Origin: CAVYPR01 sp052145775
GTDB taxonomy: Bacteria > Actinomycetota > Acidimicrobiia > Acidimicrobiales > RAAP-2
Assembly: GCA_052145775.1 (NCBI GenBank)
Contig: JBKQNY010000177.1
Span: 1 to 5,007 of the forward strand
Direction: 5' to 3'
DNA: 5,007 nt
The position numbers were made by a program, and so were the translations under genes. The number at the start of each line of letters is the position of its first letter. Positions within the stretch are counted from its first letter, which is position 1. The notes beneath the pieces were generated by a model. The model saw only the letters and a program-made list of their open reading frames with translations, searched no databases and was not told the origin of the DNA. Below are positions 1 to 5,007 of this stretch, piece after piece.

Positions 1-13
1 CACCTTGAACGTG

Positions 14-21
14 CCCTCCTT
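14..21 (-). promoter_or_regulatory. Possible ribosome binding site of a gene leaving the left edge
   Basis: Read on the minus strand, these bases are AAGGAGGG, a near-perfect Shine-Dalgarno sequence. A GTG start follows at 3..1 after a 10-base gap, so a minus-strand gene may begin exactly at the window edge. A competing start is the ATG at 49..47, preceded by AGGGA and open to the edge (MLPSNQQTQQGGHVQG). If that start were used, the AAGGAGGG would simply be coding sequence. Only a few codons are visible, so no product can be named. Confidence 0.3.
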
Positions 22-106
22 GTTGGGTTTGCTGATTGCTCGGCAGCATCAGTTTTCCCTGCGAGGAGGGCCGCTTCGCGGATACGCGCCGGTCAGCGCA
101 CGGGGC

Positions 107-713
107 TTACTGCAAGATCAGGGCTAGGAGGGTCGCCGTTTCATCGTGCGACAGACGAAAGAGCCCAAAGGACTCAATGACGCCGCGAGCCCGCCAGCGC
201 CACCGCGGGCTCTGCCCGGTGGGCGACGCCGTCGCGCTCGTCGCGTGCCACCCCGACCACGCCGGCCCCGAACTGGTCGGCAAGGGGCAAATCAAGGCCC
301 GGGAGTCGGGCACGTCGCTTCAGGCCTTCGGCCAACTCCCTGGCCAATTCGGCCTGGCCTGTCTGCGACAAACACCTACTTAGTGCCGTGCCGATCACAG
401 TGCCGCCATTTGCTCCCGGAACCCTTCAGCGGGTCAGCGGCCGGTCGATCGAGGTGGAGCTGAAGGCGCTTGGTCAGCCGCGCACAAGTTTTCCGGCGTC
501 TGGCCGCCGCCCTCGTCCCCTCCGTCAGCCTGTGCTCGTTCGCTGCCGCGGCGCGTGCCGTCCTCGAGCCCGGAGCGGTGCGTGTGGACGCACGGGCAGC
601 CCATAATCCCGGCCACGCCGATCGGTGCTGCAAAATGGATGGCCGCCGCCCGTGACCTGCCAGACGCCGCTCGCACCTCGTCCGGATCGCGCCACGGCTT
701 CGATCCAAGGCAC
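107..713 (-). pseudogene. Frameshifted coding remnant, unknown family
   Basis: I do not recognise this protein. The minus strand here shows stretches that look translated (G/C-rich third positions, helix-like amphipathic sequence), but they lie in different frames, each soon stopped. From upstream to downstream: around 560-415 a frame reads LTEGTRAAARR and then LTKRLQLHLDRPAADP. From 398 to about 225 another frame reads TGQAELARELAEGLKRRAR and then LADQFGAGVVGVARDERDG. From about 235 to the TAA at 107-109 a third frame reads PRWRWRARGVIESFGLFR and then LSHDETATLLALILQ. Joined with frameshifts near 405 and 230 they could be one protein of about 150 or more residues. The part above 575 is less clear, although the frame with AIHFAAPIGVAGIMGCP also has coding bias. 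This is either a decayed gene or a real gene broken by sequencing errors; the HIT-like gene just upstream could be part of the same unit. Boundaries are approximate. Confidence 0.35.
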
Positions 714-725
714 GCCTGCGTGACG

Positions 726-1208
726 CTATCCAGTCCCCCTGCGACAGGCACAGATCCCCTGCGATGCCGGCTCGTCGCCGAACACGGCAGCGATCTGATT
801 GGCCCTCGTCGCCAGATCCACTGGTGACGGTGCACATCGATCCTGGCCCATGGTGGGCACCACGCGATAGCAGGCATGACTGGTGGGCACCGAAAAGCGC
901 GGCGTGGGTTCGATCGTCGCACCCGAGGCCCCTTGCCACGACTGCACCACGGTCACCGTCCTACGCAGCGCCGCCAGAAACGCGCCCGAGAGCTCAGGGA
1001 GTGTCGACAGCCCCCGTACGTGCTTCCGAGGAGCAAGAAGCACGCCTGGTCGATCCGCCTCGAGCAACGCAATGAATTCATGGTCGAGGTAGGCCACCAT
1101 CATTCCATCGGCCTCGCCGCCCGGCAGCGTCTGCCAGGACTGCTCCACGGCACACAGCGCGCACCCGCTGCGCCACTGCGTTGCGGTCACGATGCGAATC
1201 CCCGGCAC
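726..1208 (-). CDS. HIT-superfamily-like protein with degenerate histidine triad
   Basis: From the GTG at 1208 this encodes about 160 residues with a HIT-like layout. A zinc-type CALC pair lies near residues 15-18. It is followed by MVAYLDHEFIALLEADRPG and LLAPRKHVRGL, matching the nucleotide-binding core of HIT hydrolases and AP4A phosphorylases, where a similar 'GHLMVVPYRHV' strand occurs. A helix (SGAFLAALRRTVTVVQS) and GASGATIEPT come next. The motif that should be HxHxHxx reads HACYRVVP, so only the first histidine remains and the second and third are Cys and Arg. HIT proteins are nucleotidyl hydrolases or transferases using the middle His as nucleophile, so this copy probably lacks that chemistry or has another role. 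The start is uncertain: the frame is open to 1400, but the sequence beyond 1208 has no coding character, and no good ribosome binding site precedes any candidate. The last about 15 residues (ASQGICACRRGTG) look out of frame, suggesting a late frameshift into the remnant downstream. Confidence 0.5.
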   Translation of the reverse strand: MPGIRIVTATQWRSGCALCAVEQSWQTLPGGEADGMMVAYLDHEFIALLEADRPGVLLAPRKHVRGLSTLPELSGAFLAALRRTVTVVQSWQGASGATIEPTPRFSVPTSHACYRVVPTMGQDRCAPSPVDLATRANQIAAVFGDEPASQGICACRRGTG

Positions 1209-1626
1209 TCCGTTCGCGTGCACGCCGCCGGAGGCTTCGCTATGACCCCCCAGCCGAAAATCCGGGTCGTGGTTGCGAGACCGAAACACTGCTCCACTTG
1301 CAACACCTCCACTCCCGGCATTCTGTCCGAGGTCACGCTGGGCAGCGCGCACGGATTTCAATCCGCCGGGTTTGGCTTCTTCGTTTGGGACCGGTGGCAC
1401 GGGGCACCTACCCGGGTCATCTATGTGCCAGCGCGCCCCCTGTAACGCTATGACGAGCGCATGATCCCGCTAGTTGATACCACCCTGTTTCATCCCCTCT
1501 TGGAACGGCGGCGTATCTAACGCATCACAAGCGGCTCAATCCGTATAGAGGGTCAGGAGGCGCAGAGACGAAACGCCGTCGTGCACCTGGTGAGACGGAG
1601 AACGAAAGGAGCGGGGTGGGAACAGC
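1209..1626. other. Divergent intergenic region, no clear promoter
   Basis: This gap separates the minus-strand HIT-like gene from the plus-strand sugar transferase and should contain promoters for both. I see no convincing pair of -35/-10 boxes. Isolated candidates are TTGATA at 1474-1479, TTGGAA at 1500-1505, TATCTA at 1514-1519 and TATAGA at 1544-1549, but none pair at 16-18 base spacing. On the minus strand a 44-codon open frame (1321..1187) overlaps the HIT-like start and is described under findings. Plus-strand frames here look like shadows with no recognisable protein. Confidence 0.5.
1605..1620 (+). promoter_or_regulatory. Ribosome binding region of the sugar transferase gene
   Basis: AAAGGAG at 1605-1611 is the better Shine-Dalgarno match but lies 15 bases before the ATG at 1627, which is long. 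GGGGTGGG at 1613-1620 is closer (6 bases) but less canonical. Together they support the ATG at 1627, and no alternative in-frame start upstream was preferred. Confidence 0.4.
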
Positions 1627-3252
1627 ATGGCTTCCGAATTGCACTCACTCCCCCAACCGAATACGGCCTCACCCCCCACCTTGGCTCCTGGCGACCCAAA
1701 GAGCGTCGGAAAAGGCCTCGACGAGGTGGGAACGATTGTCAACCGTCCGAAGCCGTTTGTCGTCGTCCCCTTCGATCCCTCCGCTCCTAGTCCGTCTCAT
1801 GATCTCACCGGGGCAACGTCGGTCGTCGAGTCGGCCCCCCGAGCCAGCACCCGGTACACCCGGGGCTTGGGGCTGCACACCCGTCTCTTCGCCATTGATC
1901 TAGCGGCATCAGCTCTGTGCTGGGTCTGGCTGGGGTACCGGCTGGTCCAGGCGCCGTCGATGATCGGACGGCTGGCGCCCGGCGTCGCCGCCACCGTCAC
2001 CACGCTCGTCGCCATGCGAGGCGTCGGGCTGTACCGATCTCGCAACTGTGTGCGTAAGGTGGACGAGCTGTACCGAATCACGCTCGCAGTCCTCTGGGGT
2101 GCGGCGGCCTTTGCTGTCGTCCAGTCGCAGGTGGCATCTCCAGAACCACAGCTGCTGATCTGCGCCGGCTCCTGCATCGTCGCCGTTGGTGCCTGCCGCT
2201 GGCAATTCGGGCGATGGTTGCGGGCACAACGGGCAAAGGGGCGCTACCTACGCGGCGTGGTGTTGGTGGGGTCAAATGGCGATGCCGTGTGTTTGCAGAC
2301 CATGCTCCACGCCGAGCCGGAATTGGGTTACAGGGTGACCGGAGTCATAGGCGAGGGATCAGACGATTCCACGTGGGAAGACATTCCAAGCAGCCCCTCA
2401 CTCGAAGATATCCCGAAGCTGGCGGCGTCGACCGGGGCGAGCGGCATTCTGATCGTTCCGTACGCGCACTCGAGCGACACCACCCACCGAGCCATCTCGA
2501 TCGCCACCAGGTCGAACCTTCACGTCCAGATCTGGCCCGGCATCCGAGGCGTAGGGAGCCGCCGCCTCCGTAGTGGGCCTATCTCCGGCGAGTCATTCTT
2601 CTACGTCGAGCCCCAGTTGTACCGCCATTGGCACTTGGCGGCCAAGCGAGCCTTCGACGTCATCGTCACCATCGTGTTGCTCCCCTTCGCCGCGGTTCTT
2701 GTCGCCGTGTCAGCCCTACTCATAAAGCTTGAAGACGGTGGCCCGGTGTTCTTCCGTGACGAGCGGATCGGAATAGATCAAAAACCCTTCCACATCTTGA
2801 AACTTCGGAGCATGACTTCCGATCTTGAACTCACAGCCTCCACTTTGGCGGCGCTCAACGAGCGCACCAACGGCCCGCTCTTCAAAGCATCGAAGGACCC
2901 TCGCGTTACGAAAGTGGGTCGCTTCCTGCGAGCGACCAGCCTCGACGAGGTCCCCCAGTTCTGGAACGTGCTGTGGGGAACAATGAGTCTGGTCGGCCCT
3001 CGCCCCGCCCTTCCCCACGAGGTAGCTGAGTTTGACGAAGACCTCCAACGTCGCCATTCAATGCGCCCCGGCATGACGGGCCTGTGGCAGGTTGAAGCCC
3101 GGCACAACCCTTCCTTCAACGCCTACCGGCGCCTTGACCTGCGCTATGTCGACAATTGGACGCTGTATCTCGACTTGTCCATCGTCTTGGCAACGATACC
3201 TTTGATGGTTTCCCATGCCTTCCGTGCCGTCCGCAGGCCCCAACGGACCTGA
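1627..3252 (+). CDS. Exopolysaccharide polyprenyl glycosylphosphotransferase (initiating sugar transferase)
   Basis: This 541-residue membrane enzyme is of the WbaP/WcaJ/CpsE type. Such enzymes transfer a sugar-1-phosphate from a nucleotide sugar to undecaprenyl phosphate, the first membrane step of exopolysaccharide, capsule or O-antigen synthesis. The donor sugar cannot be read from the sequence. Residues 1-85 form a Pro/Ser-rich, probably cytoplasmic tail. Hydrophobic segments lie near 86-106, 114-131, 150-168 and 175-190. A Rossmann-like domain follows at about 207-305, starting VVLVGSNGDA. The catalytic bacterial sugar transferase domain runs from about 336 to 530. It has KRAFDV, a hydrophobic re-entrant or membrane helix (344-367), GGPVFFRDERIG, KLRSM, SLDEVPQFWN, SLVGPRP, RPGMTGLWQV and YVDNWTLYLDL. 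The Asp-Glu pair of SLDEVPQ (440-441) matches the catalytic dyad known from the small homologue PglC. Length and domain order fit the full-size family, with a tail somewhat longer than usual. No glycosyltransferase, flippase or polymerase gene adjoins it. The family is secure; the exact substrate is unknown. Confidence 0.95.
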   Translation: MASELHSLPQPNTASPPTLAPGDPKSVGKGLDEVGTIVNRPKPFVVVPFDPSAPSPSHDLTGATSVVESAPRASTRYTRGLGLHTRLFAIDLAASALCWVWLGYRLVQAPSMIGRLAPGVAATVTTLVAMRGVGLYRSRNCVRKVDELYRITLAVLWGAAAFAVVQSQVASPEPQLLICAGSCIVAVGACRWQFGRWLRAQRAKGRYLRGVVLVGSNGDAVCLQTMLHAEPELGYRVTGVIGEGSDDSTWEDIPSSPSLEDIPKLAASTGASGILIVPYAHSSDTTHRAISIATRSNLHVQIWPGIRGVGSRRLRSGPISGESFFYVEPQLYRHWHLAAKRAFDVIVTIVLLPFAAVLVAVSALLIKLEDGGPVFFRDERIGIDQKPFHILKLRSMTSDLELTASTLAALNERTNGPLFKASKDPRVTKVGRFLRATSLDEVPQFWNVLWGTMSLVGPRPALPHEVAEFDEDLQRRHSMRPGMTGLWQVEARHNPSFNAYRRLDLRYVDNWTLYLDLSIVLATIPLMVSHAFRAVRRPQRT

Positions 3253-3349
3253 GCTCTCCCTCGGGGCCCCACGTGCAACCAGGCAGGGACCCGATCCGCC
3301 CAATGCGAGAGAGCCTTTGATCAACGGTCGGGCAATTCCACCTCGAACG

Positions 3350-3369
3350 GTCCAAATTCGTCCAAATTG
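3350..3369 (+). repeat. Two tandem 10-base units (GTCCAAATTC, GTCCAAATTG)
   Basis: Two copies of GTCCAAATT stand exactly 10 bases apart and differ only in the tenth base. They lie 111 bases upstream of the preferred sigma start. The spacing is about one turn of DNA, so two protein subunits could bind the same face. An operator is therefore conceivable, but nothing else in the sequence identifies a binder. It could also be chance or slippage. Confidence 0.55.
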
Positions 3370-3466
3370 GCGATGACGACCGATTCCGTTCCCGTCACCC
3401 TTGGAGAGGCGATGCGATGAGTGAGAGTTCGTCGCAAGTGAGCGGCCGTGCTTGGCGGCACGGGGC

Positions 3467-3472
3467 GGGAGG
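3467..3472 (+). promoter_or_regulatory. Ribosome binding site that decides the sigma factor start
   Basis: GGGAGG lies 8 bases before the GTG at 3481, an ideal distance. The other in-frame start, GTG at 3448, has no comparable site upstream. An in-frame TGA at 3439-3441 rules out any earlier start. This site therefore favours 3481. Confidence 0.6.
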
Positions 3473-3480
3473 AAATTGGC

Positions 3481-4110
3481 GTGGCGGTCATCGAGAACGT
3501 AACCAGGACGCGTCCCCACGCGTCCAGCGAAAAGCAAACCCGGAGGTCAAAAGACGCGGATGGGGACCTGCCGCGTCTCGTAGCCGCCGCCGTCGATGGC
3601 GACTCACTCGCTTGGGAGGCGCTGATGCAGCGCTTCAGCGGCATGGTAATGGCGGTCGCCCGGAGCTGTCGCCTCAACGACGCCGACGTTGGAGATGTCC
3701 ACCAGTTGACCTGGTTGCGGCTTGTCGAGAACATCGGACGCATCGAACAGCCCGACCGCGTCGGAGCATGGCTGGCGACCACCGCCCGACGGGAATGCCT
3801 CCGCATCTTGCGCGCCAAGTCGCGGGAGTCATTCGACCACGAGGGGCTGATGCTTCGCCCCGATCTTGACGCCAAACCGCTCGATGCCGGACCGCTCGCC
3901 GACGAGCAGTCCGACGCCGTGCAGCGCGCCTTCGCCTTGCTGCCACCGCATTGTCAGCGGCTCCTCAGCATCCTGGTGGGCCCCACTCCCCCGTCCTACA
4001 AGGAGATCTCCAAAGCGCTGTCGATGCCCATCGGCAGCATCGGGCCGACTCGTGGACGATGCCTCGAGCACCTCCGGCGCATCATGGAGGAGATGGGCGC
4101 CGACGTCTGA
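3481..4110 (+). CDS. RNA polymerase sigma factor, ECF-like (sigma-70 family)
   Basis: From the GTG at 3481 this is a 209-residue sigma factor, the usual size for group 4. It would direct core RNA polymerase to a specific set of promoters. After a polar N-terminal tail (1-28), region 2 spans about 29-115. It includes LVAAAVDGDSLAWEALMQRF, DVHQLTWLRLVENI (core-binding part) and RVGAWLATTARRECLRIL, the last typical of the -10 recognition helix. A linker (116-142) leads to region 4 (about 143-200) with DAVQRAFALLPPHCQRLL and the helix-turn-helix SYKEISKALSMPIGSIGPTR, which reads the -35 element. No region 3 is present. ECF factors are often held by an anti-sigma partner encoded next door, but here the next gene is convergent and unrelated. 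Control must therefore lie elsewhere or be transcriptional. Starting at GTG 3448 instead would add 11 residues. Family assignment is firm; target promoters and signal are unknown. Confidence 0.93.
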   Translation: MAVIENVTRTRPHASSEKQTRRSKDADGDLPRLVAAAVDGDSLAWEALMQRFSGMVMAVARSCRLNDADVGDVHQLTWLRLVENIGRIEQPDRVGAWLATTARRECLRILRAKSRESFDHEGLMLRPDLDAKPLDAGPLADEQSDAVQRAFALLPPHCQRLLSILVGPTPPSYKEISKALSMPIGSIGPTRGRCLEHLRRIMEEMGADV

Positions 4111-4152
4111 AGGTGTGGGACGGCTGCCGAGTTGCGCTCCGATCGCACATGC
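4111..4152. other. Short gap between convergent genes
   Basis: Only 42 bases separate the sigma stop and the stop of the opposing glycosidase gene. No strong hairpin with a T-run is seen. TGCG/CGCA (about 4133-4147) could form only a weak 4-base stem. Confidence 0.5.
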
Positions 4153-5007
4153 TCAGGCCGGTCCCTCTGCATCCTTGACCCTCAAGGCGGCGCGCCCTAC
4201 CGCATTGAGCGCCTGCACCGTTCCACGAGGCGGGGAAGGCGAAGTAGTCCCAACGGATCGCAGCTTCACCGTCCGACGACCTCCCGGTGGTAGGTGGAAC
4301 CACGAATCCTCCACGTCGAAGCCCGGAACCCGGACAGTGACCCATTGGGCCAGCCGGACAGTGCTCACTTCCAGCTGCCAGCATCCCTGCTCAGCGACTT
4401 GGGCCGTCGCCGTCAGCCCGATGTCCGCCTCAAGTGGACGCGCCTGACCCGTCGGCAGGTGAACGACCTGCGACAGCATCCGATCGTCATCCGACCAAAG
4501 GGTGGCAATCACCGCGTCGTGGGCCGGCGGAGAGAACCGATAGGCATACGTGATGTCCCGGAATCCTCCGAGGATCGCTTCGGCATCAAGTGAGCTGGAC
4601 CCGTGCGGTCCGACCTCGACTGCTGCTTCGCCCTTTTCGACGATCAACTCCCCCCGGGCAACGATCTCGACCACGACGTTCCCGCGAACGGTCTTCGGGC
4701 TGTCGTTCACGACGTGCAGGGCCAAACCGTTCAGCCCTTCGTCTACGGCCAGTAGCGCCAGGGGCTGAAAGACCCGCCTCAGTGCGTACCACGGGGCCTT
4801 CGGGCGCCCGAGCACGTCCACCAGTCCCCAACCCGCTCCGGCTAGTAGGTCGCCAAACGCGAGCACCAGGCCACCTCGGCAGGTGGAGCCCGGCCGCCGC
4901 CACTCGGTCATGACCGCGCCCATCAAATGCGCGTTAGCGGCCCGTCCGAGCTCCAAGGCACGCTCCGCATCGACATAGCGCTCGGTGAGGGGATCGGTCC
5001 CGAACAA
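4153..5007 (-). CDS. Glycoside hydrolase family 2 / beta-mannosidase-like protein, C-terminal part
   Basis: The gene enters from the right edge and ends at TGA 4155..4153; 284 C-terminal residues are visible. The first visible codon (TTG) is probably an internal Leu, not a start. Residues about 32-82 carry the end of the catalytic barrel as seen in beta-mannosidases. There TEWRRPGSTCRGGLV is followed by GAGWGLVDVLGRPKAPWYAL and RRVFQP, the segment normally leading into the trailing Ig-like domains. Residues about 83-185 and 190-275 are strand-rich (LNGLALHVVNDSPKTVRGN; QGCWQLEVSTVRLAQW) and fit one or two beta-sandwich domains. Family members hydrolyse beta-linked mannosides or related glycans with two catalytic Glu residues, and both of these would lie outside the window. 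Activity and the signal peptide therefore cannot be judged. The typical 'W.LND.WP' motif reads LAFGDLLAGAGW, a divergent form. It might also be another GH2 glycosidase. Confidence 0.8.
   Translation of the reverse strand: MFGTDPLTERYVDAERALELGRAANAHLMGAVMTEWRRPGSTCRGGLVLAFGDLLAGAGWGLVDVLGRPKAPWYALRRVFQPLALLAVDEGLNGLALHVVNDSPKTVRGNVVVEIVARGELIVEKGEAAVEVGPHGSSSLDAEAILGGFRDITYAYRFSPPAHDAVIATLWSDDDRMLSQVVHLPTGQARPLEADIGLTATAQVAEQGCWQLEVSTVRLAQWVTVRVPGFDVEDSWFHLPPGGRRTVKLRSVGTTSPSPPRGTVQALNAVGRAALRVKDAEGPA
4173..4187. repeat. Perfect 6-base inverted repeat near the glycosidase stop
   Basis: CCTTGA-CCC-TCAAGG can form a small hairpin on either strand. It lies 18 bases inside the end of the glycosidase gene and 62 bases beyond the sigma stop. 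It could weakly help end transcription of the convergent pair, but there is no T-run and the stem is short, so I do not call it a terminator. Confidence 0.35.

Larger units (their letters stand above)
3253..3480. other. Leader region upstream of the sigma factor gene
   Basis: These 228 bases lie between the sugar transferase stop and the preferred sigma start. They contain the palindrome GGGGCCCC (3263-3270) flanked by TCCCT (3257-3261) and AGGGA (3285-3289). This is a possible weak hairpin but has no T-run, so I do not call a terminator. The tandem repeat at 3350-3369 and the two-codon frame ATGCGATGA (3412-3420) are treated separately. No recognisable -35/-10 pair was found, so it is unclear whether the sigma gene has its own promoter or is read through from upstream. 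Confidence 0.45.

Noticed and set aside
71..81. CCGC-TTC-GCGG hairpin downstream of the minus-strand remnant
   Set aside because: The stem is only 4 bases with no T-run; too weak to call a terminator in GC-rich DNA.
876..1445. 189-codon plus-strand frame opposite the HIT-like gene
   Set aside because: Low-complexity Arg/His/Pro composition typical of antisense to GC-rich coding sequence; no family resemblance.
1502..1530. GGAAC at 1502-1506 as an ECF-type -35 box
   Set aside because: No matching -10 element (CGTC-like) at the expected 16-17 base spacing.
1474..1549. Promoter-like hexamers TTGATA, TTGGAA, TATCTA and TATAGA before the sugar transferase
   Set aside because: No two of them stand at a workable -35/-10 distance; TTGGAA and TATCTA are only 8 bases apart.
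3257..3289. TCCCT/AGGGA pair enclosing GGGGCCCC after the sugar transferase stop
   Set aside because: The 5-base stem has a large loop and lacks a T-run; not a supported terminator.
3508..3525. ACGCGTCC repeated at 10-base spacing
   Set aside because: Lies within the sigma coding region just after the start and is explained by codon use; two GC-rich copies may be chance.
3417..3869. 150-codon plus-strand frame overlapping the sigma gene
   Set aside because: Beyond the start it is an Arg-rich shadow of the sigma gene with no recognisable domain; only its start region may matter.

Overview
The window is GC-rich, with the G/C-ending codon bias of an actinobacterium. The sigma-factor helix-turn-helix ending SIGPTRGRCLEHLRR is also of an actinobacterial type. 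I infer Actinomycetota, possibly an uncultivated lineage, and cannot place it further. I see no rRNA, tRNA, CRISPR array, insertion sequence or phage gene.

Left part (1-1626). No long clean gene is present. The minus strand carries a HIT-superfamily-like protein (about 726-1208) whose histidine triad is degenerate. Downstream of it, down to base 107, are coding-like fragments in several minus-strand frames that cannot be joined without frameshifts. This looks like a decaying gene or a stretch of sequence errors. At the extreme left edge a Shine-Dalgarno-like AAGGAGGG on the minus strand hints at a gene leaving the window. Bases 1209-1626 are a divergent intergenic region in which I find no convincing promoter.

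Middle (1627-4110). Two plus-strand genes are well supported. The first is a full-length polyprenyl-phosphate glycosylphosphotransferase, the membrane enzyme that loads the first sugar-phosphate onto the lipid carrier for exopolysaccharide or O-antigen-like glycan synthesis. After a 228-base gap comes a group-4 (ECF-like) RNA polymerase sigma factor with both region 2 and region 4. The gap holds a perfect 9-base motif repeated at 10-base spacing. No anti-sigma gene is visible.

Right part (4153-5007). On the minus strand, converging on the sigma gene, is the C-terminal end of a glycoside hydrolase family 2 / beta-mannosidase-like protein. Its catalytic centre lies beyond the right edge.

Two of the three solid genes concern glycans (building and hydrolysis), but they are on opposite strands and do not form an operon. 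A shared pathway is only a guess. I found no clear case for a new multi-gene system. The most unusual items are the HIT-like protein without its catalytic histidine, the multi-frame coding remnant beside it, and the repeat-bearing leader of the sigma gene.
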